Part shown: positions 51,816-60,539 of the stretch, piece by piece
Position numbering within the stretch: the stretch's first letter is position 1
Layout: every line of letters starts with the position of its first letter
Source: Variovorax sp. RA8
GTDB lineage: Bacteria > Pseudomonadota > Gammaproteobacteria > Burkholderiales > Burkholderiaceae_C
DNA length: 64,000 nucleotides
Direction: 5' to 3'
Assembly (NCBI RefSeq): GCF_901827175.1
Contig: NZ_LR594662.1
Coordinates: forward strand, 5,332,001 to 5,396,000
Position numbers and translations under genes: made by a program
The notes under the pieces: generated by a model
Told to the model about the DNA's origin: nothing
Databases searched by the model: none
What the model saw: only the letters and a program-made list of their open reading frames with translations

Positions 51816-52466
51816 TCAGACAGCGATCGGCAGGCCGACCAGCTTCTCCAGCTCGGCATGCTCGAGGCCCTCGACCTTGTCGATGAGCTTCAGGCCCGCG
51901 GGCGTGCATTCGAGCGTGGCAAGGTCGGAATACACGCGCTTCACGCAGCCGATGCCGGTCAGCGGATAGGTGCACTGCGCGACGATCTTGCTCTCGCCCT
52001 TCTTGGTGAGCAAGTCCATCATGACCCAGGTCTGCCTGGCGCCGATGGCCAGGTCCATGGCGCCGCCCACCGCGGGGATCGCGCCCGCCTCGCCGGTGCT
52101 CCAGTTGGCCAGGTCGCCGGTGGCGGAGACCTGGAAGGCGCCCAGCACGCAGATGTCCAGGTGCCCGCCGCGCATCATGGCGAAGCTGTCGGCGTGGTGG
52201 AAGTACGCGCCGCCCGGAAGGAGCGTGACCGGCTGCTTCCCGGCGTTGATGAGGTCGTAGTCCTCCTCGCCCGCGGCCGGCGCGGGGCCCATGCCGAGGA
52301 TGCCGTTCTCGCTGTGCAGGATGACCTCGCGGCCGGCCGGCAGGTGGTTGGCCACCAGCGTGGGCTGGCCGATGCCGAGGTTGACGACGGCGCCGTCGAA
52401 GATGTCCTGCGCGACCCGCGCTGCGAGCTGGTCCTTGGTGCGGCGTTGGTAATTGCTCATGGTCAT
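51816..52466 (-). CDS. pcaJ: 3-oxoadipate CoA-transferase subunit B
   Basis: Beta subunit of the CoA transferase that activates 3-oxoadipate with succinyl-CoA. The 216 residues contain the active-site glutamate in the SENGILGMGPAP motif, VNLGIGQPTLVANHL near the start and GGHLDICVLGAFQVS. The first ATG (52466) overlaps the pcaI stop (ATGA), so the two subunits are coupled; a second ATG two codons later is possible. Succinyl-CoA:3-ketoacid (ScoB) proteins are very similar, but the pcaF neighbour favours pcaJ. Confidence 0.9.
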   Translation of the reverse strand: MTMSNYQRRTKDQLAARVAQDIFDGAVVNLGIGQPTLVANHLPAGREVILHSENGILGMGPAPAAGEEDYDLINAGKQPVTLLPGGAYFHHADSFAMMRGGHLDICVLGAFQVSATGDLANWSTGEAGAIPAVGGAMDLAIGARQTWVMMDLLTKKGESKIVAQCTYPLTGIGCVKRVYSDLATLECTPAGLKLIDKVEGLEHAELEKLVGLPIAV

Positions 52467-53164
52467 GCTGCCTTCTTGAAACCGCCGGCCTGGGTTGCCA
52501 CGCGGTCGATCTTGACGATGCTGCTGACGAAGATGCCCGGGGTGACGATAGCCTCGGGGTCCATCTCGCCGAGCTCCACGATCTCGTGCACCGTGGCAAT
52601 GGTGCGTTCGGAAGCCATCGCCATCACGGGCCCGAAGTTGCGCGCCGCCTTGCGGTACACCAGGTTGCCCCAGCGGTCGCCCTGCTCGGCCTTGATCAGC
52701 GCCACATCGCCGCGGATCGGGTACTCCAGCACGTACTGCTTGCCGTCGATCATGCGCGTCTCGCGCTCGCCGGCCAGCTCTGTGCCATAGCCCGTGGGGC
52801 AGAAGAAGGCACCGACGCCCGCGCCGGCCGCGCGGATGCGCTCGGCCAGGTTGCCCTGCGGCACCAGCTCCAGCTCCAGCTTGCCGGAGCGGTAGAGCTC
52901 GTCGAACACATAGCTGTCGGCCTGGCGCGGGAAGCTGCAGATGATCTTGCGCACCCGCCCGGCCTTGAGCAGCGCGGCCAGCCCGGTGTCGCCGTTGCCG
53001 GCGTTGTTGTTGACGACGGTGAGCTCCTTGGCGCCCTGCTCGATCAGGCCGTCGATCAGCTCGTTGGGAATGCCGGCGGTGCCGAAGCCGCCGATGAGGA
53101 CCGTGGCGCCGTCGGGGATGCCGGCCATGGCATCGGCGATCGAGCGGGCGATCTTGTTGATCAT
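52463..53164 (-). CDS. pcaI: 3-oxoadipate CoA-transferase subunit A
   Basis: Alpha subunit of the CoA transferase, 233 residues, with the CoA-binding GGFGTAGIPNELIDGL motif, NNNAGNGDTGLAALL and ETRMIDGKQYVLEYPI. It is first in the pcaI-pcaJ-pcaF operon. The ATG at 53164 matches the family N terminus. It is divergent from the IclR gene with a 125-base control region holding repeated GTTCG/CGAAC half-sites. Confidence 0.92.
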   Translation of the reverse strand: MINKIARSIADAMAGIPDGATVLIGGFGTAGIPNELIDGLIEQGAKELTVVNNNAGNGDTGLAALLKAGRVRKIICSFPRQADSYVFDELYRSGKLELELVPQGNLAERIRAAGAGVGAFFCPTGYGTELAGERETRMIDGKQYVLEYPIRGDVALIKAEQGDRWGNLVYRKAARNFGPVMAMASERTIATVHEIVELGEMDPEAIVTPGIFVSSIVKIDRVATQAGGFKKAA

Positions 53165-53229
53165 TGAATCTGTCTCCGGGGTAAGGGAAAAGCCGAAAGC
53201 CTCGGCTTCAGGCATGGAGCACAATGTTC

Positions 53230-53269
53230 CCGATTGTTCGCATATCGAACATGTGTTCGTATAATGAAT
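53230..53269. promoter_or_regulatory. IclR-type operator and promoter in the pcaI / regulator intergenic region
   Basis: A perfect palindrome GTTCG-CATAT-CGAAC (53236-53250) is followed in phase by a second, degenerate copy GTTCG-TATAA-TGAAT (53255-53269). A consensus TATAAT (53260-53265) with TTCGCA 17 bases upstream forms a promoter for the regulator, overlapping both copies. Binding would repress the regulator's own gene and could activate the divergent pca operon, the usual behaviour of PcaR/PobR-type proteins. Confidence 0.75.
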
Positions 53270-53289
53270 TCTAGAGAAGATCGCTCCAC

Positions 53290-54096
53290 ATGGCAACCCG
53301 CACGACAACCCACATGGCAACCCGGAAGAAGCCCGCCGCCCCCACGCCCGGCGACAGCTACGTGCAGTCCTTCGCCCGCGGGCTGCAGGTCATCCGCTCC
53401 TTCAGCGAGCGTGCGCCGCGCCAGACGCTCAGCGAGGTCGCGGCCGCCACCGGCCTCACCCGCGCCGGCGCTCGCCGCATCCTGCTCACGCTGCAGACCC
53501 TGGGCTACGTCCAGTCCGACGGCAAGCAGTTCGCGCTGACGCCGCGCATCCTCGACCTGGGCTTCGCCTACCTGTCGTCCATGCCGATCTGGAACCGCGC
53601 CGAGCCGGTGATGGAGGCGCTGGTGCAGCAGGTGCAGGAGTCGTGCTCGGCGGCGGTGCTCGACGACACCGACATCGTCTACGTGCTGCGCGTGCCCACG
53701 CACAAGATCATGCGCATCAGCCTGGGCATCGGCTCGCGCCTGCCGGCGTGGTGCACCTCCATGGGCCGGCTGCTGCTGGCCGACCTGGACGACGACGCGC
53801 TGCGCGCGCGCCTCGAGGCGTCGAGCATCGCCCCGCTCACGCGCCACACGCTGACCGACATCGACGCGCTCTTCGCCAAGGTGCAGCAGGCCCGGCGCCA
53901 GCGCTGGTGCCTGGTGAACCAGGAGCTGGAGGAAGGACTGGTCTCCATCGCCGCGCCCATCGTCGACCGCGGCGGACGCATGGTGGCCGCGCTCAACATC
54001 AGCGGGCAGGCCAATCGCACGAGCCCGAAGGTGATGCAGGAGACGATGCTGCCGGCGCTGATGGGGGCGGCGCAGGAAATCTCGCGGCTGCTCTAG
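53290..54096 (+). CDS. pcaR: IclR family regulator of the beta-ketoadipate pathway (PcaR-like)
   Basis: 268-residue regulator. The N-terminal winged helix has [22 protein letters not shown] and the C-terminal effector domain has [30 protein letters not shown], typical of the PcaR/PobR/PcaU group responding to aromatic catabolites. It is divergent from pcaIJF. The start region is a 24-base tandem duplication that creates two in-frame ATG codons (53290 and 53314), so the first eight residues may be dispensable. Confidence 0.88.
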   Translation: MATRTTTHMATRKKPAAPTPGDSYVQSFARGLQVIRSFSERAPRQTLSEVAAATGLTRAGARRILLTLQTLGYVQSDGKQFALTPRILDLGFAYLSSMPIWNRAEPVMEALVQQVQESCSAAVLDDTDIVYVLRVPTHKIMRISLGIGSRLPAWCTSMGRLLLADLDDDALRARLEASSIAPLTRHTLTDIDALFAKVQQARRQRWCLVNQELEEGLVSIAAPIVDRGGRMVAALNISGQANRTSPKVMQETMLPALMGAAQEISRLL

Positions 54097-54391
54097 TCGG
54101 GCACGGACTCCGCCCCTCGGGTGAACCCGCGCCAGCGCTGACCCTTTCGCGCCAGGAGGCGCGGACGATTCCGTTCGTGAGGCGAAGCACGCGCCGCAGA
54201 GAAGTAGTTGGCGCCCTCGTTCGCGCCCGAGACTTCTCTCGGCATTGCGTTCCGCGACCTCGCCACGCGGCTGTCGCCGCTCCTGATTCCCGAACGCCTC
54301 GGGAATACCCCGATCGCCGCATGCGCAGATAGCCAGAACCGCCGACGCCGCCGCGCCTCCAACTCTTTTTCACGGCAGAAAGGAGTTGATC

Positions 54392-54841
54392 ATGAAAGCG
54401 CTTTCCGTGACGAAACTCTGCAGCATGGCCTGCGTTGCGCTGGCCTGCGCATCGGCATCGGCGCTGACCCGCACGAGCTTCGGCGAGGGACGAGCCGCCG
54501 TCTCCGGCGGCGTTGGTGATCTCGAGCAAAGCAGGCTCAAGGACGAGCGCAATCAATACAGCCTGTGGGCCGTCACGGCTGCGCGCGGCTCGGGCGCCTA
54601 CTTGTCGGATGTCCGCATCCAGATCACCGACCGGACCGGTCGGACGGTTTACACCGGCACGCTTGACGGCCCCTGGCTGATGGTGGACCTTCCGCGCGGC
54701 AGCTATACCGTAGAAGCACGCTTCCAGAATCAAGCGCAGCGCAAGACCACCACGATCGATTCGGATCGGGACCGGCACCAGATGGTCTTCCATTTCGATG
54801 CGCCGGCAGAGAGACTGTCGGGCGCGCAAGCCTCCAAGTAG
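54392..54841 (+). CDS. Exported protein with carboxypeptidase-regulatory-like fold, unknown function
   Basis: 149 residues. The signal peptide covers about the first 25 (ending ACASASA). The mature part has short beta-strand motifs (VRIQITDRTGRTVYTGTLDG, LPRGSYTVEARFQ) typical of small Ig-like or CarboxypepD_reg domains found in periplasmic proteins. AAAGGAG stands 7 bases before the ATG. The 295 bases before it hold a small hairpin (ATTCCCGA...TCGGGAAT near 54283-54303) but no gene. Confidence 0.65.
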   Translation: MKALSVTKLCSMACVALACASASALTRTSFGEGRAAVSGGVGDLEQSRLKDERNQYSLWAVTAARGSGAYLSDVRIQITDRTGRTVYTGTLDGPWLMVDLPRGSYTVEARFQNQAQRKTTTIDSDRDRHQMVFHFDAPAERLSGAQASK

Positions 54842-55436
54842 CTTGAGGACATCCTGGGCGCAGGCACCTGGCCCGGCGACCGGCGGCAGTGCTGGTGCTG
54901 GTGCTGGTGCTGGTGCTGGTGCTGGTGCTGAGGCGAGCAGCCTCACCCTGATCGGGCCGGTGGAGATGCTGAAAATCAACATTCCCGGGGGCCTCTGGAT
55001 CAACTGGAGCAGCGCGGCGGTGGGCCCGAATGCGACGGCAACCACCTTCGACTACGAGCATTTCCAGAACCGCACCGCCGTGCTGCGTCCTGGCCGACAG
55101 GTCCCTGATCTCGACGACCGCAAGCTCGGCCAGTTCGAGGACATCCATTCAGCACGCATCGCATGCAAGTCATGATTCAGGGGTGGGTTTAACCTGCTGT
55201 GGCGACGCGGTGCGCGCAGGCAATCTCCCGCGGCTCCTCTTCGTCCTGTCACCACGATTGGCCGGAAGTGTGCTTCCACGGCATTGAACACCACGCGCAA
55301 ACGCCGCAGCGCCACAACCGGTGACTGGTGCCGAGGAGGCGTGATCTGTCCTACAGACCCAGGCTCGAAATGCCGACGAACTGGCGTTGAGCGCAAACCT
55401 CCAACAAGACCATCCACCCACTCCAAGGAGACTCAG
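54842..55436. other. 595-base region without a convincing gene
   Basis: No frame shows a ribosome site and a recognisable protein. A plus-strand frame ending at 55175 reads GPVEMLKINIPGGLWINWSS and later GRQVPDLDDRKLGQFEDIHS, which has a natural look, but its upstream part is the hexanucleotide repeat and a shadow of the previous gene. It could be a decayed gene. The final 20 bases carry the AAGGAG of the next gene. Confidence 0.5.
54891..54930 (+). repeat. Hexanucleotide tandem repeat (GCTGGT, about 6.7 units)
   Basis: Six full GCTGGT units and a partial seventh in non-coding DNA. On the minus strand it reads as alternating Ala-Pro codons. The unit resembles the Pro-Val hexamers in ftsY, so both may arise from the same slippage-prone GC-rich motif. 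Confidence 0.9.
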
Positions 55437-56441
55437 ATGAACCGCTTCTCTCTTGCCCTCCTTCACGCCGCGCTGGTGCCGGCACTCGCCGTCGGGCTGG
55501 CGGCCCCTGCATCTGCCCAGAGCGGCAAGAGCGACGCGCCCTCGGCGAGCGCCGCCGGTTCGACCCAGGCGACGCAAGGCTACCGCGCATTGCGCGCCAG
55601 CAAGCTGATTGACAAGAGCGTTCGCGGTGTCGATGGCAAGAACATCGGCCAGATCCGCGATCTGATCGTCAACATGAACACAGGCGACGTGCGCTACGCC
55701 ATGCTGGAATTCGACCCCGGCATCTTCAAGGCCGAGCAGTTGTTCGCAGTGCCGACCAAGGAGTTGCGACTGGCGGCCGACGGCGACGACCTGAGCTACA
55801 ACATGTCCAAGGAGCGCCTGGAGCGCGCCAGCGTCAACAAGGCTGACTGGAACACCGCGCTCAAGGATCGCCGCTACATCGACCGGGTCGACAAAGCCTA
55901 CGGCGTCATGCAGCCGTCGCGCGATGCCCGGGCGTTTCGCGCCAGCGAGCTGATCGGCAAGGACGTCATGAGCCGCGACGGCAAGGACATCGGCGACATC
56001 AAGGACCTTGTCATCAACATGGCGACAGGCAAGGTGCACTACGCCGCGCTCGCCTTCGACCCGTCTTGGGCGGCTCCCGAAGAACTCTATGCGTTTCCGC
56101 TGAAGGCCTTCAACCTGACCGCCGACAAGGACGAACTGGTGCTCGATGTGGACAAGTCGAAGATCCAGGCCATGAAGAAGTTCGATGCCCAGCGCTGGGC
56201 CAACCTGAACGATCGCGTGTGGGTGGCCGACGTGGATCACTACCTGATCACGGTCACCGGCACGGCCGATTCGCCCGCGACAGTGTTTGCCCGCCTGGAC
56301 GACGACAAGAACGGGGTCCTGAGCGAGACCGAAGCCAAGGGCAACACCGGCGTGCGCAGCGCGTGGACGCAGTTGGACAAGAACAGCGACGGCAAGGTCA
56401 GCCGCAGCGAGTTCACCTCCAACTACAAGATGGAGCGCTGA
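55437..56441 (+). CDS. Exported protein with two PRC-barrel domains and C-terminal EF-hands
   Basis: 334 residues. The signal peptide ends about residue 27 (APASAQ). Two PRC-barrel repeats follow (ASKLIDKSVRGVDGKNIGQI near residue 54 and ASELIGKDVMSRDGKDIGDI near 168). The C terminus has two calcium-binding EF-hand loops, DDDKNGVLSETE and DKNSDGKVSRSE. AAGGAG lies 6 bases before the ATG. PRC-barrel exported proteins are often stress-induced, but the function is unknown. PRC plus EF-hand suggests a Ca-dependent envelope protein. Confidence 0.82.
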   Translation: MNRFSLALLHAALVPALAVGLAAPASAQSGKSDAPSASAAGSTQATQGYRALRASKLIDKSVRGVDGKNIGQIRDLIVNMNTGDVRYAMLEFDPGIFKAEQLFAVPTKELRLAADGDDLSYNMSKERLERASVNKADWNTALKDRRYIDRVDKAYGVMQPSRDARAFRASELIGKDVMSRDGKDIGDIKDLVINMATGKVHYAALAFDPSWAAPEELYAFPLKAFNLTADKDELVLDVDKSKIQAMKKFDAQRWANLNDRVWVADVDHYLITVTGTADSPATVFARLDDDKNGVLSETEAKGNTGVRSAWTQLDKNSDGKVSRSEFTSNYKMER

Positions 56442-56650
56442 ACACGGGCTCGCCTTGAGCGGTGCCTGCCTCCGGCGTCTAACCATCAACGCCGCGCGTG
56501 CGCGACAAAGCAATCGGGCGCGGCGCGGTCTTTGGAGCGGGCTCCGCCTCCGACCATGCAGGCGACCAGCGCCTGCACGACCGGGGCGTGCCGCGCCGGA
56601 AGGCGGATGGAACCACTTCAGACTATTGCCGTACCAGAGGACGGAACACC

Positions 56651-57001
56651 ATGAAGACAGTACAACTCGTCAGGGCCGCCACCCTCGTCGCGCTGTGTCC
56701 CGGCTTGGCTGCTCAACCCGTGCCGCGGGCTCATGACCCTGCGCCGCCGGCGCCGGTGGCATCTGCTCCCGCTCCCGCTTCCGCTCCCTCAGGGGACCCC
56801 GGCATTGTGAAAACACCCCCGGCTCATGTCGACCCCGAATCCATCAATCGGCCACCGCCGCGAGTGGACCCCGGGATGATCGAGAAGCCGCCAACGGCCA
56901 GGAAGCCAGTGGATCGCGGCGCGATGCCGAAGGCGGGGCCGTCCGGTGGGCACGACTGCCCGGGCCCGGCCGAGCGCTGCAAACGGGACTCGGCGCGATA
57001 A
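56651..57001 (+). CDS. Proline-rich exported hypothetical protein
   Basis: 116 residues, with a short signal-like start (VRAATLVALCPGLAAQ) and then a Pro/Ala-rich low-complexity region. It contains a repeated motif (DPGIVKTPP, DPESINRPP, DPGMIEKPP) and ends with a Cys pair (CPGPAERC) that could form a disulfide. Such DPxxIxxPP repeat proteins appear in other Burkholderiales, but no function is known to me. The 209 bases before it hold no other gene. Confidence 0.6.
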   Translation: MKTVQLVRAATLVALCPGLAAQPVPRAHDPAPPAPVASAPAPASAPSGDPGIVKTPPAHVDPESINRPPPRVDPGMIEKPPTARKPVDRGAMPKAGPSGGHDCPGPAERCKRDSAR

Positions 57002-57047
57002 GGACACCTGCTGCTGCTGCGCACCCGGCAGATCGACGAGCCCCTGA

Positions 57048-58283
57048 TCAGAACCGCGATGGCAGGAATGCAGCCGGGTCGACGAGAGGCGTCGTCCCCT
57101 CGATCATCTCGGCAATCAGGCGACCACTGACCGGGCCCAGGGTGAAGCCTTGGTGCCCATGACCGAAGTTGAACCACAGCCCCGGATGCTTCGGCGCCGG
57201 CCCGATCACCGGCTTCATGTCCGCCGTGCAGGGGCGGTTGCCCAGCCACGGCTCGGCCTCGACCGGCTCCGGCAGGTCGATCAGCTCGCGCGCTGCCCGC
57301 TCGGCCTTGTCGAGCTGCACCGGCGTCGAAGGCGCCCCGATGCGGGCAAACTCCGCCCCCGTCGTGAGGCGCATGCCGCGCGACATCGGCACGATCACGA
57401 AGCCGCGTTCTGCGTCCAGCAGCGGGAGCCGCAAGCCCGGACCGCCCCGGTAGTGGCGGTGGTATCCGCGCTTGACGAAAAGCGGCAGCTTGTACCCGAG
57501 CGTGGAGGTCAACTCGCCAGCCCAGGGGCCCAGCGCGACGACGGCGTGGCGTGCGACCAGCGGACCGGCCGCGGACTGCACTTGCCATCCGCCCGCAATG
57601 CGCGTCAGGCTCGCGGCGTTGCCTTCGGCCAGGTGGCCGCCGAGCGCGATGAATCTATTGACGTAGTGTTCCACCAGCGCTCCGGGATCGCTCACCGACC
57701 ACGGGTCCAGCCAGTGCAGCGCGCCGGCCAGCCGTGCGCGAAGACCGGGCTCCGCCCGCGACAACGCCTCACCGTCCAGCAGTGCGTGCCGCACACCGTA
57801 GCGCTCTTGAAGTTGGACGGCCCGCGACGCAGCGCCGTCCATCGCCGCCTGGCTGTGAAAGGCCATCCGAAAGCCTTCCTTGCGCACGAGGGCGCCCGCG
57901 CCAGACTCGGTGATGAGCGCCTGGTGCTCGGTCAGGCAGTGTTCGATCAGGCGGCTGTAGTCGCGGGCGATGGGCGCGTAGCGCGGTGTGGCCGAGGCAT
58001 GCCAGTACCGCGCCAGTGGCGACATGACCGATGGCAGGGCGCCAAGGTGGTAGTTGACATCCATGCCTCGCTTGAAGGCGACGTTGAGAACCGCCAACCA
58101 GTCGCGAGGAAATGCGTAGGGTTCGACGGCCTCGCGCTGGATGATCCCCGCGTTGCCGTAGGACGTCTCGCGGCCAGGCGCTCGCCGGTCGACCAATGCG
58201 ACGGAATGCCCACGCAGGGCCAGTTGCAGGGCGGTGCTCGCGCCGACCATGCCCGCACCCAGTACCAATACATCAGTGACCAT
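57048..58283 (-). CDS. FAD-dependent D-amino-acid dehydrogenase-like oxidoreductase
   Basis: 411-residue DAO-family flavoprotein. The FAD motif is VLVLGAGMVGASTALQL at the N terminus, followed by DRRAPGRETSYGNAGIIQ, and the C-terminal FNFGHGHQGFTLGPVSGRL completes the FAD site. It resembles DadA (D-amino acid to keto acid and ammonia, electrons to quinone). No alanine racemase is adjacent, so the substrate may be another D-amino acid or amine. It sits downstream of the HU gene behind that gene's terminator. Confidence 0.85.
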   Translation of the reverse strand: MVTDVLVLGAGMVGASTALQLALRGHSVALVDRRAPGRETSYGNAGIIQREAVEPYAFPRDWLAVLNVAFKRGMDVNYHLGALPSVMSPLARYWHASATPRYAPIARDYSRLIEHCLTEHQALITESGAGALVRKEGFRMAFHSQAAMDGAASRAVQLQERYGVRHALLDGEALSRAEPGLRARLAGALHWLDPWSVSDPGALVEHYVNRFIALGGHLAEGNAASLTRIAGGWQVQSAAGPLVARHAVVALGPWAGELTSTLGYKLPLFVKRGYHRHYRGGPGLRLPLLDAERGFVIVPMSRGMRLTTGAEFARIGAPSTPVQLDKAERAARELIDLPEPVEAEPWLGNRPCTADMKPVIGPAPKHPGLWFNFGHGHQGFTLGPVSGRLIAEMIEGTTPLVDPAAFLPSRF

Positions 58284-58296
58284 TGCACGCGCCCCA

Positions 58297-58320
58297 GAAA
58301 AAAGCCGCCCGGTGGGCGGC
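58297..58320 (-). terminator. Rho-independent terminator of the HU gene
   Basis: Minus-strand stem GCCGCCC / GGGCGGC with a 3-base loop followed by six T residues (AAAAAA at 58298-58303 on the plus strand). It lies about 50 bases past the stop of the HU-like gene and 15 bases before the start codon of the flavoprotein gene. Confidence 0.88.
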
Positions 58321-58368
58321 TCCGGTACAGCATGGCCTGCCCTGCGCAGGACCGGCCATCGCCGTGGC

Positions 58369-58734
58369 TTACTTCTTCTTGGCTGCCGCCTTCTTCGCCG
58401 GCGCAGCCTTCTTCACCGCAGGTTTCGCTGCAGCCTTCTCGGCCTTGCGCTTGGCGGCCTTCGGGTCGATGGCGGCCTTGAAGGCGGCGCCGGCCACGAA
58501 CTTCGGCACCTTGGTCGCCGCGATCTTGATCTTCGTGCCTGCCTGGGGGTTGAAGCCGGAGCGCGCCGCGCGGGCGACCTGCTTGAAAGTGCCGAAGCCG
58601 ACGAGCTGGACAGGGTCGTCCTTCTTCACGGCATTGACGATGGAGCTGGTGACTGTTTCGAGCACGCGCGCGGCCTCGGCCTTGCTCAGGTTGTGGGCGG
58701 TGGCGATCTTCTCGACCAGTTCGATGCGATTCAT
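58369..58734 (-). CDS. HU-type nucleoid protein with lysine/alanine-rich C-terminal tail
   Basis: 121 residues. The first 90 are a standard HU/IHF domain (MNRIELVEKIATAHNLSKAE, VGFGTFKQVARAARSGFNPQ). The last 30 are an AKPAVKKAAPAKKAAAKKK tail like eukaryotic histone H1 or bacterial H1-like proteins. Such fusions occur in Comamonadaceae and would increase nonspecific DNA binding and compaction. The gene is monocistronic, with its own terminator. Confidence 0.92.
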   Translation of the reverse strand: MNRIELVEKIATAHNLSKAEAARVLETVTSSIVNAVKKDDPVQLVGFGTFKQVARAARSGFNPQAGTKIKIAATKVPKFVAGAAFKAAIDPKAAKRKAEKAAAKPAVKKAAPAKKAAAKKK

Positions 58735-58883
58735 TCAGATTCCTTGGATTTAGAGATGCGCCGCGTTGCCTGCGGCGACCCCGGCCGATGCCGGCGCCGG
58801 CGGAGTTTACCGGGTGTCCACTCCTGGGGGCACCAGCGGGAGCCGCCGACGCCTTGCGGAACTCCCGCCCTCGCCACGAAAGA

Positions 58884-59456
58884 TCAGGACTCCAGGGACT
58901 GCATGAATCGCTCCGCCAACGGCCACTCGCCATAGCCCGACGCCGGATTGATATGGCCCACCGCTCCCACGTTGACCAGTTCGCTGCCCCAGTCCTTCGC
59001 CATCTGGGTGACGCGGTCGAGGGTGCCGAGCGGATCGTTGGTGCTGGCGGCCACGATGCTGCGGAAGGGCAGCGGGCGCCGGGGTACCGGCAGCCAGCCA
59101 TTCGCCTGCAGGACATCCAGGGTCGGATAGCCCGCCGGAAGCGGCGACTCGAAATCCGGCGGCGCTGCCAACAACGCGCCCTCGAGCTTCCGGGTGTGCT
59201 TTTGCGCCCAATGCACCATCATGATGACGCCGGCGCTGTGCGCGACGACCATGAGGGGGCCTTCGATGGCCTCGATGGCCTGCTGGACCGCCGAAACGCG
59301 CGCCGTGCAACTCAGCTTGTCGGTCTCCAGCGGCGGCACGGAGACGACCTTGCGCACGGAAGACAGCTTGCGCTCCAGGCACGTTTGCCAGTGGTCCTCG
59401 ACATGGTCGCGCAGGCCGGGAACGATCAGGATCGTTGCTTGTCGCGTGGCGTTCAT
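58884..59456 (-). CDS. RBBP9/YdeN family alpha/beta hydrolase
   Basis: 190-residue small serine hydrolase with IVPGLRDHVEDHWQTCLE at the N terminus, the nucleophile in VAHSAGVIMMVHWA and the histidine in GHINPASGYGEWP. The RBBP9 family hydrolyses small esters or amides, with unknown natural substrates in bacteria. It is followed on the minus strand by HU and preceded by the TauD dioxygenase gene (46-base gap), with which it may be co-transcribed. Confidence 0.87.
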   Translation of the reverse strand: MNATRQATILIVPGLRDHVEDHWQTCLERKLSSVRKVVSVPPLETDKLSCTARVSAVQQAIEAIEGPLMVVAHSAGVIMMVHWAQKHTRKLEGALLAAPPDFESPLPAGYPTLDVLQANGWLPVPRRPLPFRSIVAASTNDPLGTLDRVTQMAKDWGSELVNVGAVGHINPASGYGEWPLAERFMQSLES

Positions 59457-59502
59457 CGGGTGGGTTCTTTCCTCGAAGTTCGTGTCGTTCGTGTCGGCCG
59501 TT

Positions 59503-60414
59503 TCAGTACGGCGCGTCACCGACGATGGCCGTGCGCTCCATCTTGCGGTGGCACGGCGGGTAGTCCATCACTGCGTAGTGCTGCGTGGAGCGGTTGTCCC
59601 AGAACGCCACGCTGTTCTTCTTCCAACGAAAGCGCACCTGGTACTCGGGGATGAGGGCCTGGCTGACAAGGAAGTTGAGCAGGTGACTGGCGCCCGGCGA
59701 CTTGTCCAGGCCGAAGCGCACGTTGTCCGGCGTATTGAAATTGGTGAAATGCGTGGTGAAGCTGCCATTGACGAACAGCACCTTCTCGCCGGTTTCGGGA
59801 TGGGTGCGGACCACCGGGTGCTCGGCGTCCGGGTACTGCGCCTTCAGCGCAAGGCGCTTATCGATCGGCATGGCCGCGCCAAAGCTCGACTCGATGCTGT
59901 GCCGCGCGCGCAGCGGCGCGATCTTCGCCTTGACGTCCTCGGGCAGCTGCCGATACGCCTCCACCATGTTGACCCACATGGTGTCGCCGCCCACAGGCGG
60001 GCATTCGACACAGCGCAGCACGCAGCCCAGCGGTGGCTTCTCGCGCCAGGTGGCATCGGTGTGCCAGGAATTCTCGTGACGTTCGGGCGGACTCTCGGGA
60101 GTCTTGTAGATCTGGACCAGCCCCGGATGGTCGGGATGGCTGCCCACCACCGGGTGGTCCTCCAGCTCGCCGAAGCGGCGCGCAAAGGCCACGTGCTGGG
60201 CGCGCGTGATGTCCTGGTCGCGAAAGAACACGACGCGATGCTCCAGCAGCAGCGCCCGGATCTCGGCCATCAGCAGGTCATCCTCCGCCGCCGCGCCCAG
60301 GTTGACGTTGCCGAGCTCGGCGCCGATCGAACAGGTGAGTGGCTCGACGTGGATCGAGTTGCCCAGGGAGGTCGCGCGGACCACGGCGGGCGCCGGTTTG
60401 ATCTCTTGCGTCAT
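59503..60414 (-). CDS. TauD/TfdA family 2-oxoglutarate-dependent dioxygenase
   Basis: 303-residue Fe(II)/2-oxoglutarate oxygenase. The metal-binding HxD is in NSWHTDATW, the distal His in WDNRSTQHYAV, and a conserved Arg for 2-oxoglutarate in the PCHRKMERT end. The ELEDHPVVGSHPDHP stretch is typical for the family. The substrate may be a sulfonate, sulfate ester, aryloxy acid or amine. CAGGAGACAAG lies before the ATG. It is divergent from an AraC regulator and near a BKACE enzyme, so it likely opens a catabolic route. Confidence 0.88.
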   Translation of the reverse strand: MTQEIKPAPAVVRATSLGNSIHVEPLTCSIGAELGNVNLGAAAEDDLLMAEIRALLLEHRVVFFRDQDITRAQHVAFARRFGELEDHPVVGSHPDHPGLVQIYKTPESPPERHENSWHTDATWREKPPLGCVLRCVECPPVGGDTMWVNMVEAYRQLPEDVKAKIAPLRARHSIESSFGAAMPIDKRLALKAQYPDAEHPVVRTHPETGEKVLFVNGSFTTHFTNFNTPDNVRFGLDKSPGASHLLNFLVSQALIPEYQVRFRWKKNSVAFWDNRSTQHYAVMDYPPCHRKMERTAIVGDAPY

Positions 60415-60482
60415 GAGGCTTGTCTCCTGTTGTCGAATGCGCGTTGATGCCTCGGAGTGTGGTTGTGTCGGGCTTCTCTCGC

Positions 60483-60511
60483 TTGACAATGCATGACTGG
60501 CACTTATCCTT
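60483..60511 (+). promoter_or_regulatory. Promoter of the AraC regulator gene
   Basis: Consensus -35 TTGACA at 60483-60488 and -10 TATCCT at 60505-60510 with a 16-base spacer. Transcription would start near 60517, which rules out the upstream ATG at 60489 and supports ATG 60540 as the translation start. Confidence 0.6.
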
Positions 60512-60539
60512 CGATGCCAATTCCCATCCCGCTTCTCCG

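Noticed and set aside
54798..55175. Plus-strand open frame running through the GCTGGT repeat
   Set aside because: Its first part is an alternate frame of the preceding gene and then the hexamer repeat, with no ribosome site. The later part looks somewhat protein-like but matches nothing I know, so I left it in the gene-free region entry.
60420..60539. Longer N terminus for the AraC regulator (starts at 60420 or 60489)
   Set aside because: A consensus promoter at 60483-60510 lies inside this extension and the family normally begins at the MSSLVRAACLTNY position.
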